Counted from the first letter of the stretch, positions 1-6,963 are shown. The stretch: DNA of 8,984 nt from Marinilabiliaceae bacterium UBA5213 (GCA_002412555.1 DHVH01000029.1:1-8984), one strand, 5' to 3'. A program made the numbers and translations. The notes: generated by a model from the letters alone, not told the origin.

Positions 1-3000
1 GACATCTGCCTGATCAATGACAACGGTACTTATTTTTACACGTTCGATGTCACCGGCTCTACTTACTCCGTAAGACAAGTTTCCTCCTATACTGCACTGA
101 AGAAGTCGACCCTTGAAGGCAGGCAGTTGATGATCGGAGAATTCAACGGTGACGGAAAGCCCGACTTCCTTTTGAGTACACAGTCCGCAACAGCTGATTG
201 GGCAATCTACTATGCGATGGGCAACGGACAGTTTGAAAGAGTTGCCACATCAATTACATCCAAAAGTAGTTCGGATCAAATCATACTGCAGGATGTGAAT
301 AGCGATGGCCTCACTGACGTAATAAAGACTTTGGGTACCTCGGGATTCTTCACTTATTTGACAAAACCAGGGGCTGCTTATACTTCCGACTCATACTCAT
401 CCTTTAATTACACTGGGTCCGTTCTTGTGCCTACCGACATCAACAGCCGAAACTATTTCCACCAGTTGGTCGCTTTGAAGGACGGTAAGGTCACACGGTT
501 CTCCTATCCCCGCAACGACACGAAAGAGAAACAGCTTACCGGGTCGGTGAACAGCTCCGGGGTAGTAAACAAAAACTACTACAGGATGCTCAATGAGGCA
601 GAAGATTATTATGCCCGAGGGTATGGCGCGGCTTATCCGTTTGAAAATTTCTACGGTCCACTTTCTGTACCGGTAAGTACTGAACAGCTGATGAACGGAC
701 AACGTATCCAAAATACGGAATATCGTTACGAAAATGCCGTTATTCATAAGCAGGGAAGGGGTTTTTGCGGGTTCGGGCGCATAACAACCATAGACAATAC
801 CCGAGGACGTCATTATTCCCAGGAGTATGACCCATACAATTTCGGCATTTTGAAGGTGGATGATTCCCCCACAGCCAAAATCACCAATACGTGGTCTGTA
901 AATGTACAGTCCAACAAGATTGTCAAGATAAGGCGAACAAACAGTTCTGCAATTAACAATCTCACCAGCCAGACGGTAACCTCTACGTACCTGTATGACA
1001 CTTATGGTAATGTGACCAGGGAAACACTCAACTATGGAGGCGGTGTGACAGCGGTCACCGACCAAACCTTCTACAATTCCACTTCGGGTGGTCTTTATCT
1101 GATCGGCCAGCCGTTGAACAGAACGGTGACCAATACCCGTGGTGGCTCGTCGTGGATCGACAAGGAAGCATACACGTATAACGATGTCCGTCTGCCTCTT
1201 ACGCGGATCACCTACACGGGGACTAGCGGTACCGCTAAAACAGGTGAGACACGTTGGACTTACGATACCAACTGGAATGTCGCCTCAGAAATATCTGCTC
1301 CGTATAATGTGACCGAGTTTCTGGACAATACATACAACTACGACACAACAGGAAGGTTTATCGCTTCCGTTACCAACGCTTTGGGACAAAATACCGAATA
1401 TGCCGATCATGACGAATATGGCAATGCCAGGATCGTTTATGATCACAAAAGACGTGTCACCAGGTACTACATCGATGCCTGGGGAAGACCCCTCACGATT
1501 TACTATCCCGATGGAATAACTGAAAGCACAGTTTTATCCTGGGGTGGTGAAGGATTATACACTGTTACCAGCCAGGCTACAGGCAGTCCGTCTCTTGCAA
1601 CCCACTACGATGCCCTGGGTCGTGAAATACGCAACGGCAATCAGCGATTCGACGGCCAGTGGCAGTATGTGGACACACAATATGACAGTTATGGGCGGCC
1701 ATATCAGACTTCCCTGCCCTTTAAGGGCTCTTCTGCCACGCTGTGGAACAGTTATACCTATGACAGCTATGACCGGCCTACGAGACTGACCGAAGCTTCC
1801 GGCAAAACTACCTCCTGGAGCTACAACGGGTTGAGTGTGACGGAAACCAAAAACGGTATTGCTACCACGAAAACGACCGATGCCTCGGGTGCCCTGGCAA
1901 GCGTGACCGACCCCGGAGGAACCATCTCCTATAGCCTCCGCCCCGACGGGCAACCTTCGTCCATCACGGCTCCGGGTAGTGTTGTCACTTCCTTTGAATA
2001 CGATGCCTTTGGCAGGCAAACCGCGTTGGTGGACCCGAGCGCCGGACGCCAAACCACTGAGCCCGTCTATTCTTCTACGGGAGTGTTGACTCTTACCGAA
2101 ACCAACCCCAAGGGAACCAACGTGTCGGTTTTTGATAAATATGGCCGTATCACCAGCCTGCAACGGCAGGGTGAGTTCACGACTAATTATGTGTATAACG
2201 CGGATGAGTTACTGGTGGGCGAAACCTCCACGAACGGTACCTCTAAAGCATTCACCTACGACACATTCGACAGGATACAGACAGAAAAGGAAACCGTTCC
2301 CGATAGCAAGTGGCTGCAAAAGACTTACACCTATGGTGATGGAAATGTATCCTCGGTACAATATGCGGCCCAAAGCGGGACGCTTGGCACGGAAAGTTTC
2401 CTGTATGCCTACGGACACAATACGGAGATTAGGCTAAACGGCTCCACCACTATCTGGAAACTGACGGCGGAGAATGATCTCGGTCAACCCACGGCAGCCA
2501 GCACCGGAAGCATGAACAGGAGCTATTCGTATAACGACTATGGCATACCTACAGGCAGGACGGCAGGCAGCATCCAGAACTTCTCCTACAGTTTTGACAC
2601 GCAGAAAGGAAACCTTTTAAGCCGCACAGACAACAGGCATACAAGGACGGAATCGTTCTCCTACGACAACCTGAACCGTCTGACCAATGCCGCCGACAAG
2701 GTGATCACCTATGCCGACAATGGAAATATCACCCGCATCGAAGGGGTGGGCACGATGGCATACGGCAACACGGACAAACCTTACCAGGTAACCATGCTCA
2801 GCCCGGAAGGCACGGCCGTCCCCTTACGCAACCAGAGTGTTTCATACACCTCGTTCCAGCGTCCATCACGTATCGATGAGAACGGCTTGAGCGCATCGTT
2901 TACTTACAACGCGTCCGGCGGGAGGGTGAAAATGTACGTGGCAAACGGAGTCACTCCGGTATTGACACGCTATTATATCGGGGGACAGTATGAACTGGAC

Positions 3001-4311
3001 CTGCAGTCCAATATCGAAAGGCTTTATCTGGGTGGGGATGCCTATTCTGCCCCCGCTGTTTTGGTAAAAGAAGCGGGAGTGTGGAATATTTACTATATTT
3101 GTCGTGATTATCTGGGCAGTATCACCCACGTGGCGAATGCCGATGGTTCTTTAGCTTATGAATACAGTTACGATGCATGGGGTAGATTAAGAGATCCTGC
3201 CACACAAGCAGTTTACACACCTGGCAGTGAACCGGCCTTGTTCCTCGGTAGGGGATACACTGGCCACGAGCATTTGCCGTGGTTCGGGCTGATTAACATG
3301 AACGCCCGGTTGTACGATGCCACGTTGGGCAGGTTCTTAAGCCCAGACCCGTATGTGCAGATGCCGGACTTTACGCAAAGTTTTAACAGATATAGCTATT
3401 GCATTAATAATCCATTATTATATTTTGATTTAACCGGTTATGCATGGTATAATGATTTTTGGGATTGGCTGAAGAAAAACTCAAAAATAGTAGTGCCTGT
3501 AGTAACGATAACTGTTGCAGCAGTGGTAACTGTTGCTACGGCGGGTGCCGGTTCCCCACTATTAGTTGCGGCAATAGGAGGTGCTGCTGGTGGATTTGCT
3601 GGAGGAACACTTGGATCTGCCCTTGAAGGTAAGAAATTTGGAGAAGTTATAGGGAATGGGTTTTTACAAGCTGGTATTGGAGCTTTATCAGGCTTTGTGG
3701 GAGGAGCTGCGGGACAATGGGCTGCCAAAGGAGGAATAAGCCTGGTAACAAGTGGCGGCGCAAGGATTGCAAGTCCCGTCATTAAAGGTGCATTAACCGG
3801 AGTAATAGGTGGTGCTGCCGGTGGCCTAGAAGGTGGTTTTACCGCAGGTTTTACCATGAGCATGATTGCCACGAAAGGTGATTTTTCAGCCTCATTGCAA
3901 GCAGGATGGGATGCAGGACTTAATTCTGCTTTAACCGGAGCAGGGATTGGATTTGGTGCCGGAGCTTTTACCGGATACAAATATGCCAAAGCAAATAATT
4001 TGGATTTGTGGAGCGGGAAATCTTTAAAATCAAATATAAACCCTTATAATGGAAAAATTGTAACCAATCCTGCCGGAGACAAAGTAACAATAGATATACC
4101 TTCTGATTATATAATGAGACCTGCAGACAATGGGAATGGTATGGTCTACCAAGCACCTGGATCCATAGGAAATGCAAATATGATAAGAATTATGGGACCA
4201 ACCACCTATGCCCCAAATGGATATTCCGTTTTTTACAATAGCTATGGTCAGCCAATTAACCCTAATACTGGTGAGACTTTAGGTAGAGCATTATGGCATT
4301 TTAAATTTTAG
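1..4311 (+). CDS. RHS/YD-repeat polymorphic toxin, 5'-partial
   Basis: The reading frame is open from the first base, so the true start lies upstream; 1436 residues are visible. Residues 46-55 (EFNGDGKPDF region) and 98-106 (DVNSDGLTD) are calcium-binding-like FG-GAP/VCBS repeats, as in SpvB/TcB-type RHS proteins. An RGFCGFG motif near residue 255 precedes a long series of YD repeats (YDAFGR, YDSYGR, YDTTGR) up to about residue 1100. Known RHS proteins form a hollow YD shell that encloses a C-terminal toxin. The conserved core end (YDATLGRFLSPDPYVQ from residue 1105, then NRYSYCINNPL and DLTG ending near 1148) marks the boundary; after it comes a variable tip with a hydrophobic stretch at about 1163-1184, Gly/Ala-rich segments, and a probable toxin domain at about 1337-1436. 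The canonical second DPxG is DLTG here. The stop is 4 nt before a probable immunity gene. Identification as RHS is very secure; the export route and the toxin's activity are not visible. Confidence 0.97.
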   Translation, partial: DICLINDNGTYFYTFDVTGSTYSVRQVSSYTALKKSTLEGRQLMIGEFNGDGKPDFLLSTQSATADWAIYYAMGNGQFERVATSITSKSSSDQIILQDVNSDGLTDVIKTLGTSGFFTYLTKPGAAYTSDSYSSFNYTGSVLVPTDINSRNYFHQLVALKDGKVTRFSYPRNDTKEKQLTGSVNSSGVVNKNYYRMLNEAEDYYARGYGAAYPFENFYGPLSVPVSTEQLMNGQRIQNTEYRYENAVIHKQGRGFCGFGRITTIDNTRGRHYSQEYDPYNFGILKVDDSPTAKITNTWSVNVQSNKIVKIRRTNSSAINNLTSQTVTSTYLYDTYGNVTRETLNYGGGVTAVTDQTFYNSTSGGLYLIGQPLNRTVTNTRGGSSWIDKEAYTYNDVRLPLTRITYTGTSGTAKTGETRWTYDTNWNVASEISAPYNVTEFLDNTYNYDTTGRFIASVTNALGQNTEYADHDEYGNARIVYDHKRRVTRYYIDAWGRPLTIYYPDGITESTVLSWGGEGLYTVTSQATGSPSLATHYDALGREIRNGNQRFDGQWQYVDTQYDSYGRPYQTSLPFKGSSATLWNSYTYDSYDRPTRLTEASGKTTSWSYNGLSVTETKNGIATTKTTDASGALASVTDPGGTISYSLRPDGQPSSITAPGSVVTSFEYDAFGRQTALVDPSAGRQTTEPVYSSTGVLTLTETNPKGTNVSVFDKYGRITSLQRQGEFTTNYVYNADELLVGETSTNGTSKAFTYDTFDRIQTEKETVPDSKWLQKTYTYGDGNVSSVQYAAQSGTLGTESFLYAYGHNTEIRLNGSTTIWKLTAENDLGQPTAASTGSMNRSYSYNDYGIPTGRTAGSIQNFSYSFDTQKGNLLSRTDNRHTRTESFSYDNLNRLTNAADKVITYADNGNITRIEGVGTMAYGNTDKPYQVTMLSPEGTAVPLRNQSVSYTSFQRPSRIDENGLSASFTYNASGGRVKMYVANGVTPVLTRYYIGGQYELDLQSNIERLYLGGDAYSAPAVLVKEAGVWNIYYICRDYLGSITHVANADGSLAYEYSYDAWGRLRDPATQAVYTPGSEPALFLGRGYTGHEHLPWFGLINMNARLYDATLGRFLSPDPYVQMPDFTQSFNRYSYCINNPLLYFDLTGYAWYNDFWDWLKKNSKIVVPVVTITVAAVVTVATAGAGSPLLVAAIGGAAGGFAGGTLGSALEGKKFGEVIGNGFLQAGIGALSGFVGGAAGQWAAKGGISLVTSGGARIASPVIKGALTGVIGGAAGGLEGGFTAGFTMSMIATKGDFSASLQAGWDAGLNSALTGAGIGFGAGAFTGYKYAKANNLDLWSGKSLKSNINPYNGKIVTNPAGDKVTIDIPSDYIMRPADNGNGMVYQAPGSIGNANMIRIMGPTTYAPNGYSVFYNSYGQPINPNTGETLGRALWHFKF
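3439..4308 (+). other. Variable C-terminal tip of the RHS protein (probable toxin)
   Basis: This is the part of the RHS protein after the core boundary. It begins YAWYNDFWDW, then has a hydrophobic segment (visible residues 1163-1184), repeated GGAAGG-type Gly/Ala stretches that may help membrane passage, and a spacer ending TGYKYAKANNLDLWSGK. The last ~100 residues hold DNGNGMVYQ (1376-1384), NANMIRIMGP (1391-1400), PNGY (1405-1408), YGQPINPNTG (1415-1424) and end WHFKF. From memory, the NGxxYQ, IRxMxPT, PNGYxxxYNxxGQP pattern recurs at the ends of other polymorphic toxins, which usually finish with a THIP-like motif; here the only equivalent is the terminal His. I cannot name a Pfam family or catalytic activity. 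The AT-rich composition contrasts with the core (for example 13 of 60 G+C in 4321-4380 just downstream against 33 of 60 in 2641-2700), which supports replacement of the tip. Confidence 0.75.
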
Positions 4312-4380
4312 GATTATGAATATAGAGGAAAATTTAAATTTTATTATTGGGAAAAAACTGATTCAAATTCGAATGAACTT
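4307..4380 (+). repeat. Direct repeat, copy 1 (RHS stop and immunity gene start)
   Basis: These 74 bases cover the last RHS codons, the stop, the 4-nt gap and the first 22 codons or so of the immunity gene. They match 4796-4869 at 72 of 74 positions (differences at 4321 and 4375), at a constant offset of 489 bp. Identity stops abruptly after position 4380. The repeat marks a duplication or recombination junction exactly at the toxin/immunity boundary. Confidence 0.95.
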
Positions 4381-4669
4381 GTATTTAATTGATCTCATAT
4401 TTGAAAATAAGATTATTATTACTATTGCGAATAAAGTAACATATGTCGAAGAAGAAACAAATAAACAACAGCAGTGGAACTCGACCAGCAATCAGAAATT
4501 CTTCATTAATAAATTGCTTGAGACTTCTGTTATTAGAGCCGAAGTTGATAAGAATAAAAATCTTATTCTAGAACTGGAAAATAAAAAAAAATTAATAATT
4601 GAATCTGCAAGAGATGAAAACGAATCATATATCATATATAACGCCGATGATTTCCAGGTGGTATATTAA
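4316..4669 (+). CDS. Probable cognate immunity protein of the present RHS tip
   Basis: A 117-residue soluble protein with no signal peptide or membrane segment. The start ATG lies 4 nt after the RHS stop codon, the usual place and spacing for the immunity gene that neutralises the toxin tip, so the two are almost certainly co-transcribed. The N-terminus (ENLNFIIGKKLIQIR, then a YLIDLIFENKIIITIANK strand-like stretch) resembles small proteins of the DUF6188 type found in immunity positions, but I hold that family call weakly. The middle is polar (EEETNKQQQWNSTSNQ) and the C-terminus reads ESYIIYNADDFQVVY. The first 22 codons recur in a second, broken copy at 4805. No pairing or activity can be shown from sequence; the role is inferred from position. 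Confidence 0.7.
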   Translation: MNIEENLNFIIGKKLIQIRMNLYLIDLIFENKIIITIANKVTYVEEETNKQQQWNSTSNQKFFINKLLETSVIRAEVDKNKNLILELENKKKLIIESARDENESYIIYNADDFQVVY

Positions 4670-4675
4670 GTATTT

Positions 4676-4708
4676 GGAGGCTCTGTTTCCAGAGCTTCAA
4701 AAACCTCC
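4676..4708 (+). terminator. Possible hairpin downstream of the first immunity gene
   Basis: GCTCTG (4680-4685), loop TTTC, CAGAGC (4690-4695) form a perfect 6-bp stem. GGAG (4676-4679) can extend it by pairing with CTCC (4705-4708) across an unpaired stretch. An A/T-rich run follows at 4711-4735, but it lacks an immediate clean T-tract, so this could be a weak terminator, an mRNA-stabilising hairpin or chance. The rest of 4670-4804 holds no gene I can support: 23 codons stay open in frame after the immunity stop (FGGSVSRASKTSGK...), possibly another tip scrap, but too short to call. Confidence 0.25.
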
Positions 4709-4795
4709 GGAAAAAAATCTTTAATTTTTGGTAGTTTTTAATTTTATCATCTCCAATATAGATTTTACGAAGTTAGTATTGGAATCTGAGGAAAA

Positions 4796-4869
4796 TTTAG
4801 GATTATGAAAATAGAGGAAAATTTAAATTTTATTATTGGGAAAAAACTGATTCAAATTCGAATAAACTT
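4796..4869 (+). repeat. Direct repeat, copy 2 (fused to a foreign tip end)
   Basis: Second copy of the 74-base repeat at 4307-4380, 72 of 74 identical. It keeps the TTTAGGATTATGAA start context of the first immunity gene, then switches at 4870 to unrelated sequence that reads as the end of a different RHS tip. The near identity implies a recent event compared with the decay of the other cassette pieces. Confidence 0.95.
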
Positions 4870-5029
4870 TCTAAGTGCAACTTCCCCGGTAGTTCCTTCA
4901 TGGATATTATTTCAAACAGGAATACCTTTTAATCAAACTATTGTTGTGAATGGACAGACAATACAATACACGGCGTATGGATTACCCAATGGGATTATTA
5001 ATATAGGAAGAATACATGGAATTAAATAG
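4805..5029 (+). pseudogene. Chimera: immunity gene 5' end fused to a truncated RHS tip end
   Basis: The 74-codon frame has two unrelated parts. Codons 1-22 copy the start of the upstream immunity gene (ENLNFIIGKKLIQIRIN). From about codon 23 (4870) the sequence is new: FLSATSPVVPSW, then GIPFNQTIVVNGQTIQYTAY, ending in GLPNGIINIGRIHGIK. I read the second part as the last ~50 residues of a displaced toxin tip because it ends in a 14-nt overlap with the next small gene, as toxin ends do with immunity starts. The ATG and the sequence just upstream are intact, so it may still be translated, but neither half is complete enough to do its original job. It could also be a short novel protein; I consider a recombination scar more likely. 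Confidence 0.7.
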
Positions 5030-5303
5030 AAAACCCACCCTCCAAGAAGAAAAACTTATTGCACTTCTTGTAAAAAAGTCTTCCTGGGTAATACCTGGAG
5101 ATTGGAAAGAAGGATTGATGGTTCGTTCAATGAATGACAGAATGATGGGAAGTTTATATTTGTTCCCTCAAGGTAAGACCATTGCAAGACGGAAATTTGG
5201 AAAACAAATCAGTGATTTTCAATTTACGGATGTAGATGGTATAGAAGTAATTGCTTCTTTAAACGTAAATGGGGATGGGGACTTGTTCGAACTGGATATT
5301 TGA
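5016..5303 (+). CDS. DUF6984-like immunity-type protein, C-terminus cut by nonsense codon
   Basis: A 95-residue soluble protein that starts inside the end of the preceding tip remnant (14-nt overlap). Features I associate with the DUF6984 family, found in many toxin/immunity loci, are an N-terminal EEKLIALLV helix, MVRSMNDRMMGSLYLFP in the middle, and FTDVDGIEVIASLNVNGDGDLFELDI near the end. In that family the sequence normally goes on with a Trp-Lys-x-Asp-Phe motif. Here ELDI is followed by TGA (5301-5303), and the same frame then encodes KTDFGKLKKLPEL before a TAA at 5343-5345. TGG to TGA at the conserved Trp would therefore explain the early stop, and the loss is only about 14 residues. 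It is probably an orphan immunity gene that is decaying or still partly active. Family assignment is from memory of the pattern. Confidence 0.65.
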   Translation: MELNRKPTLQEEKLIALLVKKSSWVIPGDWKEGLMVRSMNDRMMGSLYLFPQGKTIARRKFGKQISDFQFTDVDGIEVIASLNVNGDGDLFELDI

Positions 5304-5338
5304 AAAACAGATTTTGGGAAGCTTAAAAAACTTCCTGA

Positions 5339-5592
5339 GTTATAAATAATTTTCCATTCCCTATTGATGCAACTCCTAAAGAAGCCCTGCAATAGGGTCG
5401 ATAAGAGCATTAATGGGGGCCCGTATTGGAACTTTGAATGGAACTGTAGCTGGATTGACAAAGACCCAGGCACGAATCACGGAGCAAAATCTGATTAATC
5501 AATACGGAATGCAAAAAAATGGAGGCACTTTATACAATTAACGTAATTCTATTGCTCCCAGATATTGGGGAAAACACGGCATTAAATATTAA
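5339..5592 (+). pseudogene. Frameshifted, stop-containing RHS toxin tip remnant
   Basis: Two frames together make one tip end. The first (5339-5392) gives NNFPFPIDATPKEALQ. The second, one frame away, gives GSIRALMGARIGTLNGTVAG (5395 on), then TKTQARITEQNLINQYGMQ, KNGGTLYN, a TAA at 5539-5541, then RNSIAPRYWGKHGIKY and a final TAA at 5590-5592. One missing base near 5390-5392 (for example AAA to AA) would join the frames as EALQIGSIRALMG, and the internal TAA could be a mutated CAA. The ARxxEQxLINxYGxxKNGGxLxNxxNSI pattern recurs in polymorphic toxin tips as I remember them, and the Glu and Asn in it are reminiscent of GIY-YIG nuclease ends, a tentative link. The last stop is 5 nt before the next gene's ATG, the spacing of a toxin/immunity pair. 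Confidence 0.75.
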
Positions 5593-5597
5593 TTGAT

Positions 5598-6089
5598 ATG
5601 CAGAAACGAACGGTAATAAGATTAGGTGATATTTTCAGGGTTAACTGTGGCGATTACTACAAATACTTTCAATATATTGCAGATGATATGACCATGTTGA
5701 ACAGTCGTGTTATCAAAGTTTTCAAAGAAAAATATCCACTGGGTGAAATTCCTGAATCAACAGAGCAGGTTAAAGGAGAAATTGACTTTTATGCCCACAC
5801 ATCTATTAAATTAGGAATAAAAATGGGTTTATGGGAAAAAGTCGGAACCGCTCCTGTTTTTGGAGATATAAATGTAATTTTCAGGAGGAGCAAGGACTAC
5901 ACCGAAGGTAATAAAGTTGAAGTATCTGAAAGGTGGGAAGTTTGGCGCATTAATGAAGATTTTCGTTATGTCGGCAAATTGGAAGGTGAAAATAAATATG
6001 CTGAAATTGGTTTGGTAGAACCACCTATCGGAATTGTTGAACGTATGAAAACGGGTGAGTATTTTGGCTATTATCCTGATTTTGAATAA
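5598..6089 (+). CDS. Orphan immunity-type protein, possibly Imm26-like
   Basis: A 163-residue soluble protein without signal peptide, beginning 5 nt after the broken tip remnant, so it is probably that tip's immunity protein. The N-terminus (VIRLGDIFRVNCGDYYKYFQYIADD) has the GDIF and Tyr-rich strand pattern I associate with Imm26-type proteins; then come NSRVIKVFKEKYP, DFYAHTSIKLGIKMGLWEKVG, a FRRSKDY segment, ERWEVWRINEDFRYVGKLEG and a C-terminus GEYFGYYPDFE. Similar full-length proteins are, to my knowledge, common next to RHS genes in Bacteroidetes. The frame is intact while its partner toxin is broken, so it is a candidate for kept protection against neighbours that still carry the toxin. 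Function is inferred from position and resemblance. Confidence 0.65.
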   Translation: MQKRTVIRLGDIFRVNCGDYYKYFQYIADDMTMLNSRVIKVFKEKYPLGEIPESTEQVKGEIDFYAHTSIKLGIKMGLWEKVGTAPVFGDINVIFRRSKDYTEGNKVEVSERWEVWRINEDFRYVGKLEGENKYAEIGLVEPPIGIVERMKTGEYFGYYPDFE

Positions 6090-6242
6090 ATAACATATTC
6101 ATACGATATTAATCGTTCAAGAATGACACCATTTTTTGGAGAAGGGTCTAAATATGAAGAGCGAAAAGTACTAATGGATGCAGGTATTGGTGCTATGACT
6201 GGAATAACTACCGGCTTTAAATTTAAAACGTCTGTTTATTAA
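6090..6242 (+). pseudogene. Short RHS tip remnant (pre-toxin segment)
   Basis: After the stop of the preceding gene the same frame stays open for 50 codons to TAA at 6240-6242: SYDINRSRMTPFFGEGSKYE, then ERKVLMDAGIGAMTGITTG and FKFKTSVY. The MDAGIGAMTG part resembles the Gly-rich segment that precedes the toxin domain in RHS tips (compare WDAGLNSALTGAGIGFGAG in the present tip). An ATG at 6123 could start a 39-residue peptide. The end is 9 nt before the next immunity-type gene. The toxin domain itself has been lost, probably by internal deletion. Sharing a frame with the gene before it is likely chance. Confidence 0.6.
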
Positions 6243-6251
6243 ACTTATCCA

Positions 6252-6707
6252 ATGAAAATAAGATGTATTTATAACGTGGGAAAATATATTCCGAAAGATT
6301 TTTTTGTTCAGTATAATTGGAACGAAGAAATGAAATTTATTGAACTTACCATTGGAAAAGAGTATATTGTGTATGCTATTTTCATATTGTTTAATCATCC
6401 TTGTTATCTAATATGTGATGATTTCTACGATGGGGTATCTTATCAACATCCCATGTTTTATCCTGCTAGTTTATTTGAAATAATAGATAATACGCCATCA
6501 AGATACTGGATAAATAAGAAAATAAATTTTGAAAATAAATATAATATGAATGATGTTGGATTTCTCGATATTATAAATGATGAATATTTCTACGGTGGAG
6601 TTGTTGAAGGGTATCAAGACGAAGTTTCAACTTTCCAAAAGTGGAAATTCTTAATAGACAATGAATTTGATAATTTGCTTCAAAAAGTACCAACTATAGG
6701 ATTGTAG
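6252..6707 (+). CDS. Orphan immunity-type protein, family not recognised
   Basis: A 151-residue, very AT-rich gene beginning 9 nt after a tip remnant and ending 8 nt before the next gene. The protein has no signal peptide. Visible features are MKIRCIYNVGKYIPKDFF at the start, the strand-rich stretch LTIGKEYIVYAIFILF, CYLICDDFYDG, then FYPASLFEIIDNTPSRYW, and an acidic aromatic C-terminal half (YFYGGVVEGYQDEVSTFQKW). The IGKEYxVYAI ... YLICDD ... PAxLFEIxDNxxSxYW arrangement is one I remember from hypothetical proteins in toxin/immunity loci, without a firm Pfam name. Position suggests immunity against the toxin whose stub precedes it. It could instead be an unrelated small cargo gene. Confidence 0.6.
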   Translation: MKIRCIYNVGKYIPKDFFVQYNWNEEMKFIELTIGKEYIVYAIFILFNHPCYLICDDFYDGVSYQHPMFYPASLFEIIDNTPSRYWINKKINFENKYNMNDVGFLDIINDEYFYGGVVEGYQDEVSTFQKWKFLIDNEFDNLLQKVPTIGL

Positions 6708-6715
6708 AAATTCAG

Positions 6716-6952
6716 ATGAAAAAAATTGTATTGTATATGCCTTTGTTAAATGAAGGTACGGATGTATATAGACCTGTACATGGTAATCTTATTACAGATA
6801 ATATATATCAAGTAGAGATTTCAGTTGAAGGTCAATCCCCAGAACAGTTAAATGAAGAATGGTTTTTTCCGACTGGAAGTATCGTGAGATGTGAGAAATT
6901 TAAAGATAACAATGAGACATATTTAAGAATAATTGAACTTGTTAATTTGTAG
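6716..6952 (+). CDS. Small conserved hypothetical protein, immunity-type context
   Basis: A 78-residue protein starting 8 nt after the previous gene, so the two are probably co-transcribed. The pattern LLNEGTDVYRPVHG (residues 10-23), a strand YQVEIS, then EEWFFPTGSIVRCEKF recalls a widespread family of tiny beta-rich proteins of unknown function (VxxPVxA ... Y ... EWEFxPGxxVxCE) found scattered in many genomes and often in accessory loci. It has no preceding tip fragment of its own, so it may be a second protein of the cassette at 6252 or an orphan whose toxin is wholly lost. I cannot assign a biochemical function. Confidence 0.6.
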   Translation: MKKIVLYMPLLNEGTDVYRPVHGNLITDNIYQVEISVEGQSPEQLNEEWFFPTGSIVRCEKFKDNNETYLRIIELVNL

Positions 6953-6963
6953 TCTTCTGATAA

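Noticed and set aside
397..1065. 222-codon open frame on the minus strand
   Set aside because: It lies wholly inside the RHS coding frame, which has clear YD-repeat content; the minus-strand product has no recognisable domain.
1555..2163. 202-codon open frame on the minus strand
   Set aside because: Antisense shadow of the YD-repeat region; biased composition and no domain.
3438..3989. 183-codon Ala/Pro-rich open frame on the minus strand
   Set aside because: It is the reverse complement of the Gly/Ala-rich tip spacer, which explains its Pro/Ala content.
5301..5303. TGA read as Trp (alternative genetic code) or programmed readthrough
   Set aside because: The 1436-codon RHS frame uses TGG for Trp and has no internal TGA, so recoding is unlikely; the other TGA at 7072 lies in an obviously broken fragment.
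5317..5335. GGAAG/CTTCC inverted repeat as a terminator
   Set aside because: The stem is only 5 bp with a 9-nt loop, there is no T-tract after it, and it lies within the readable end of the DUF6984-like gene.
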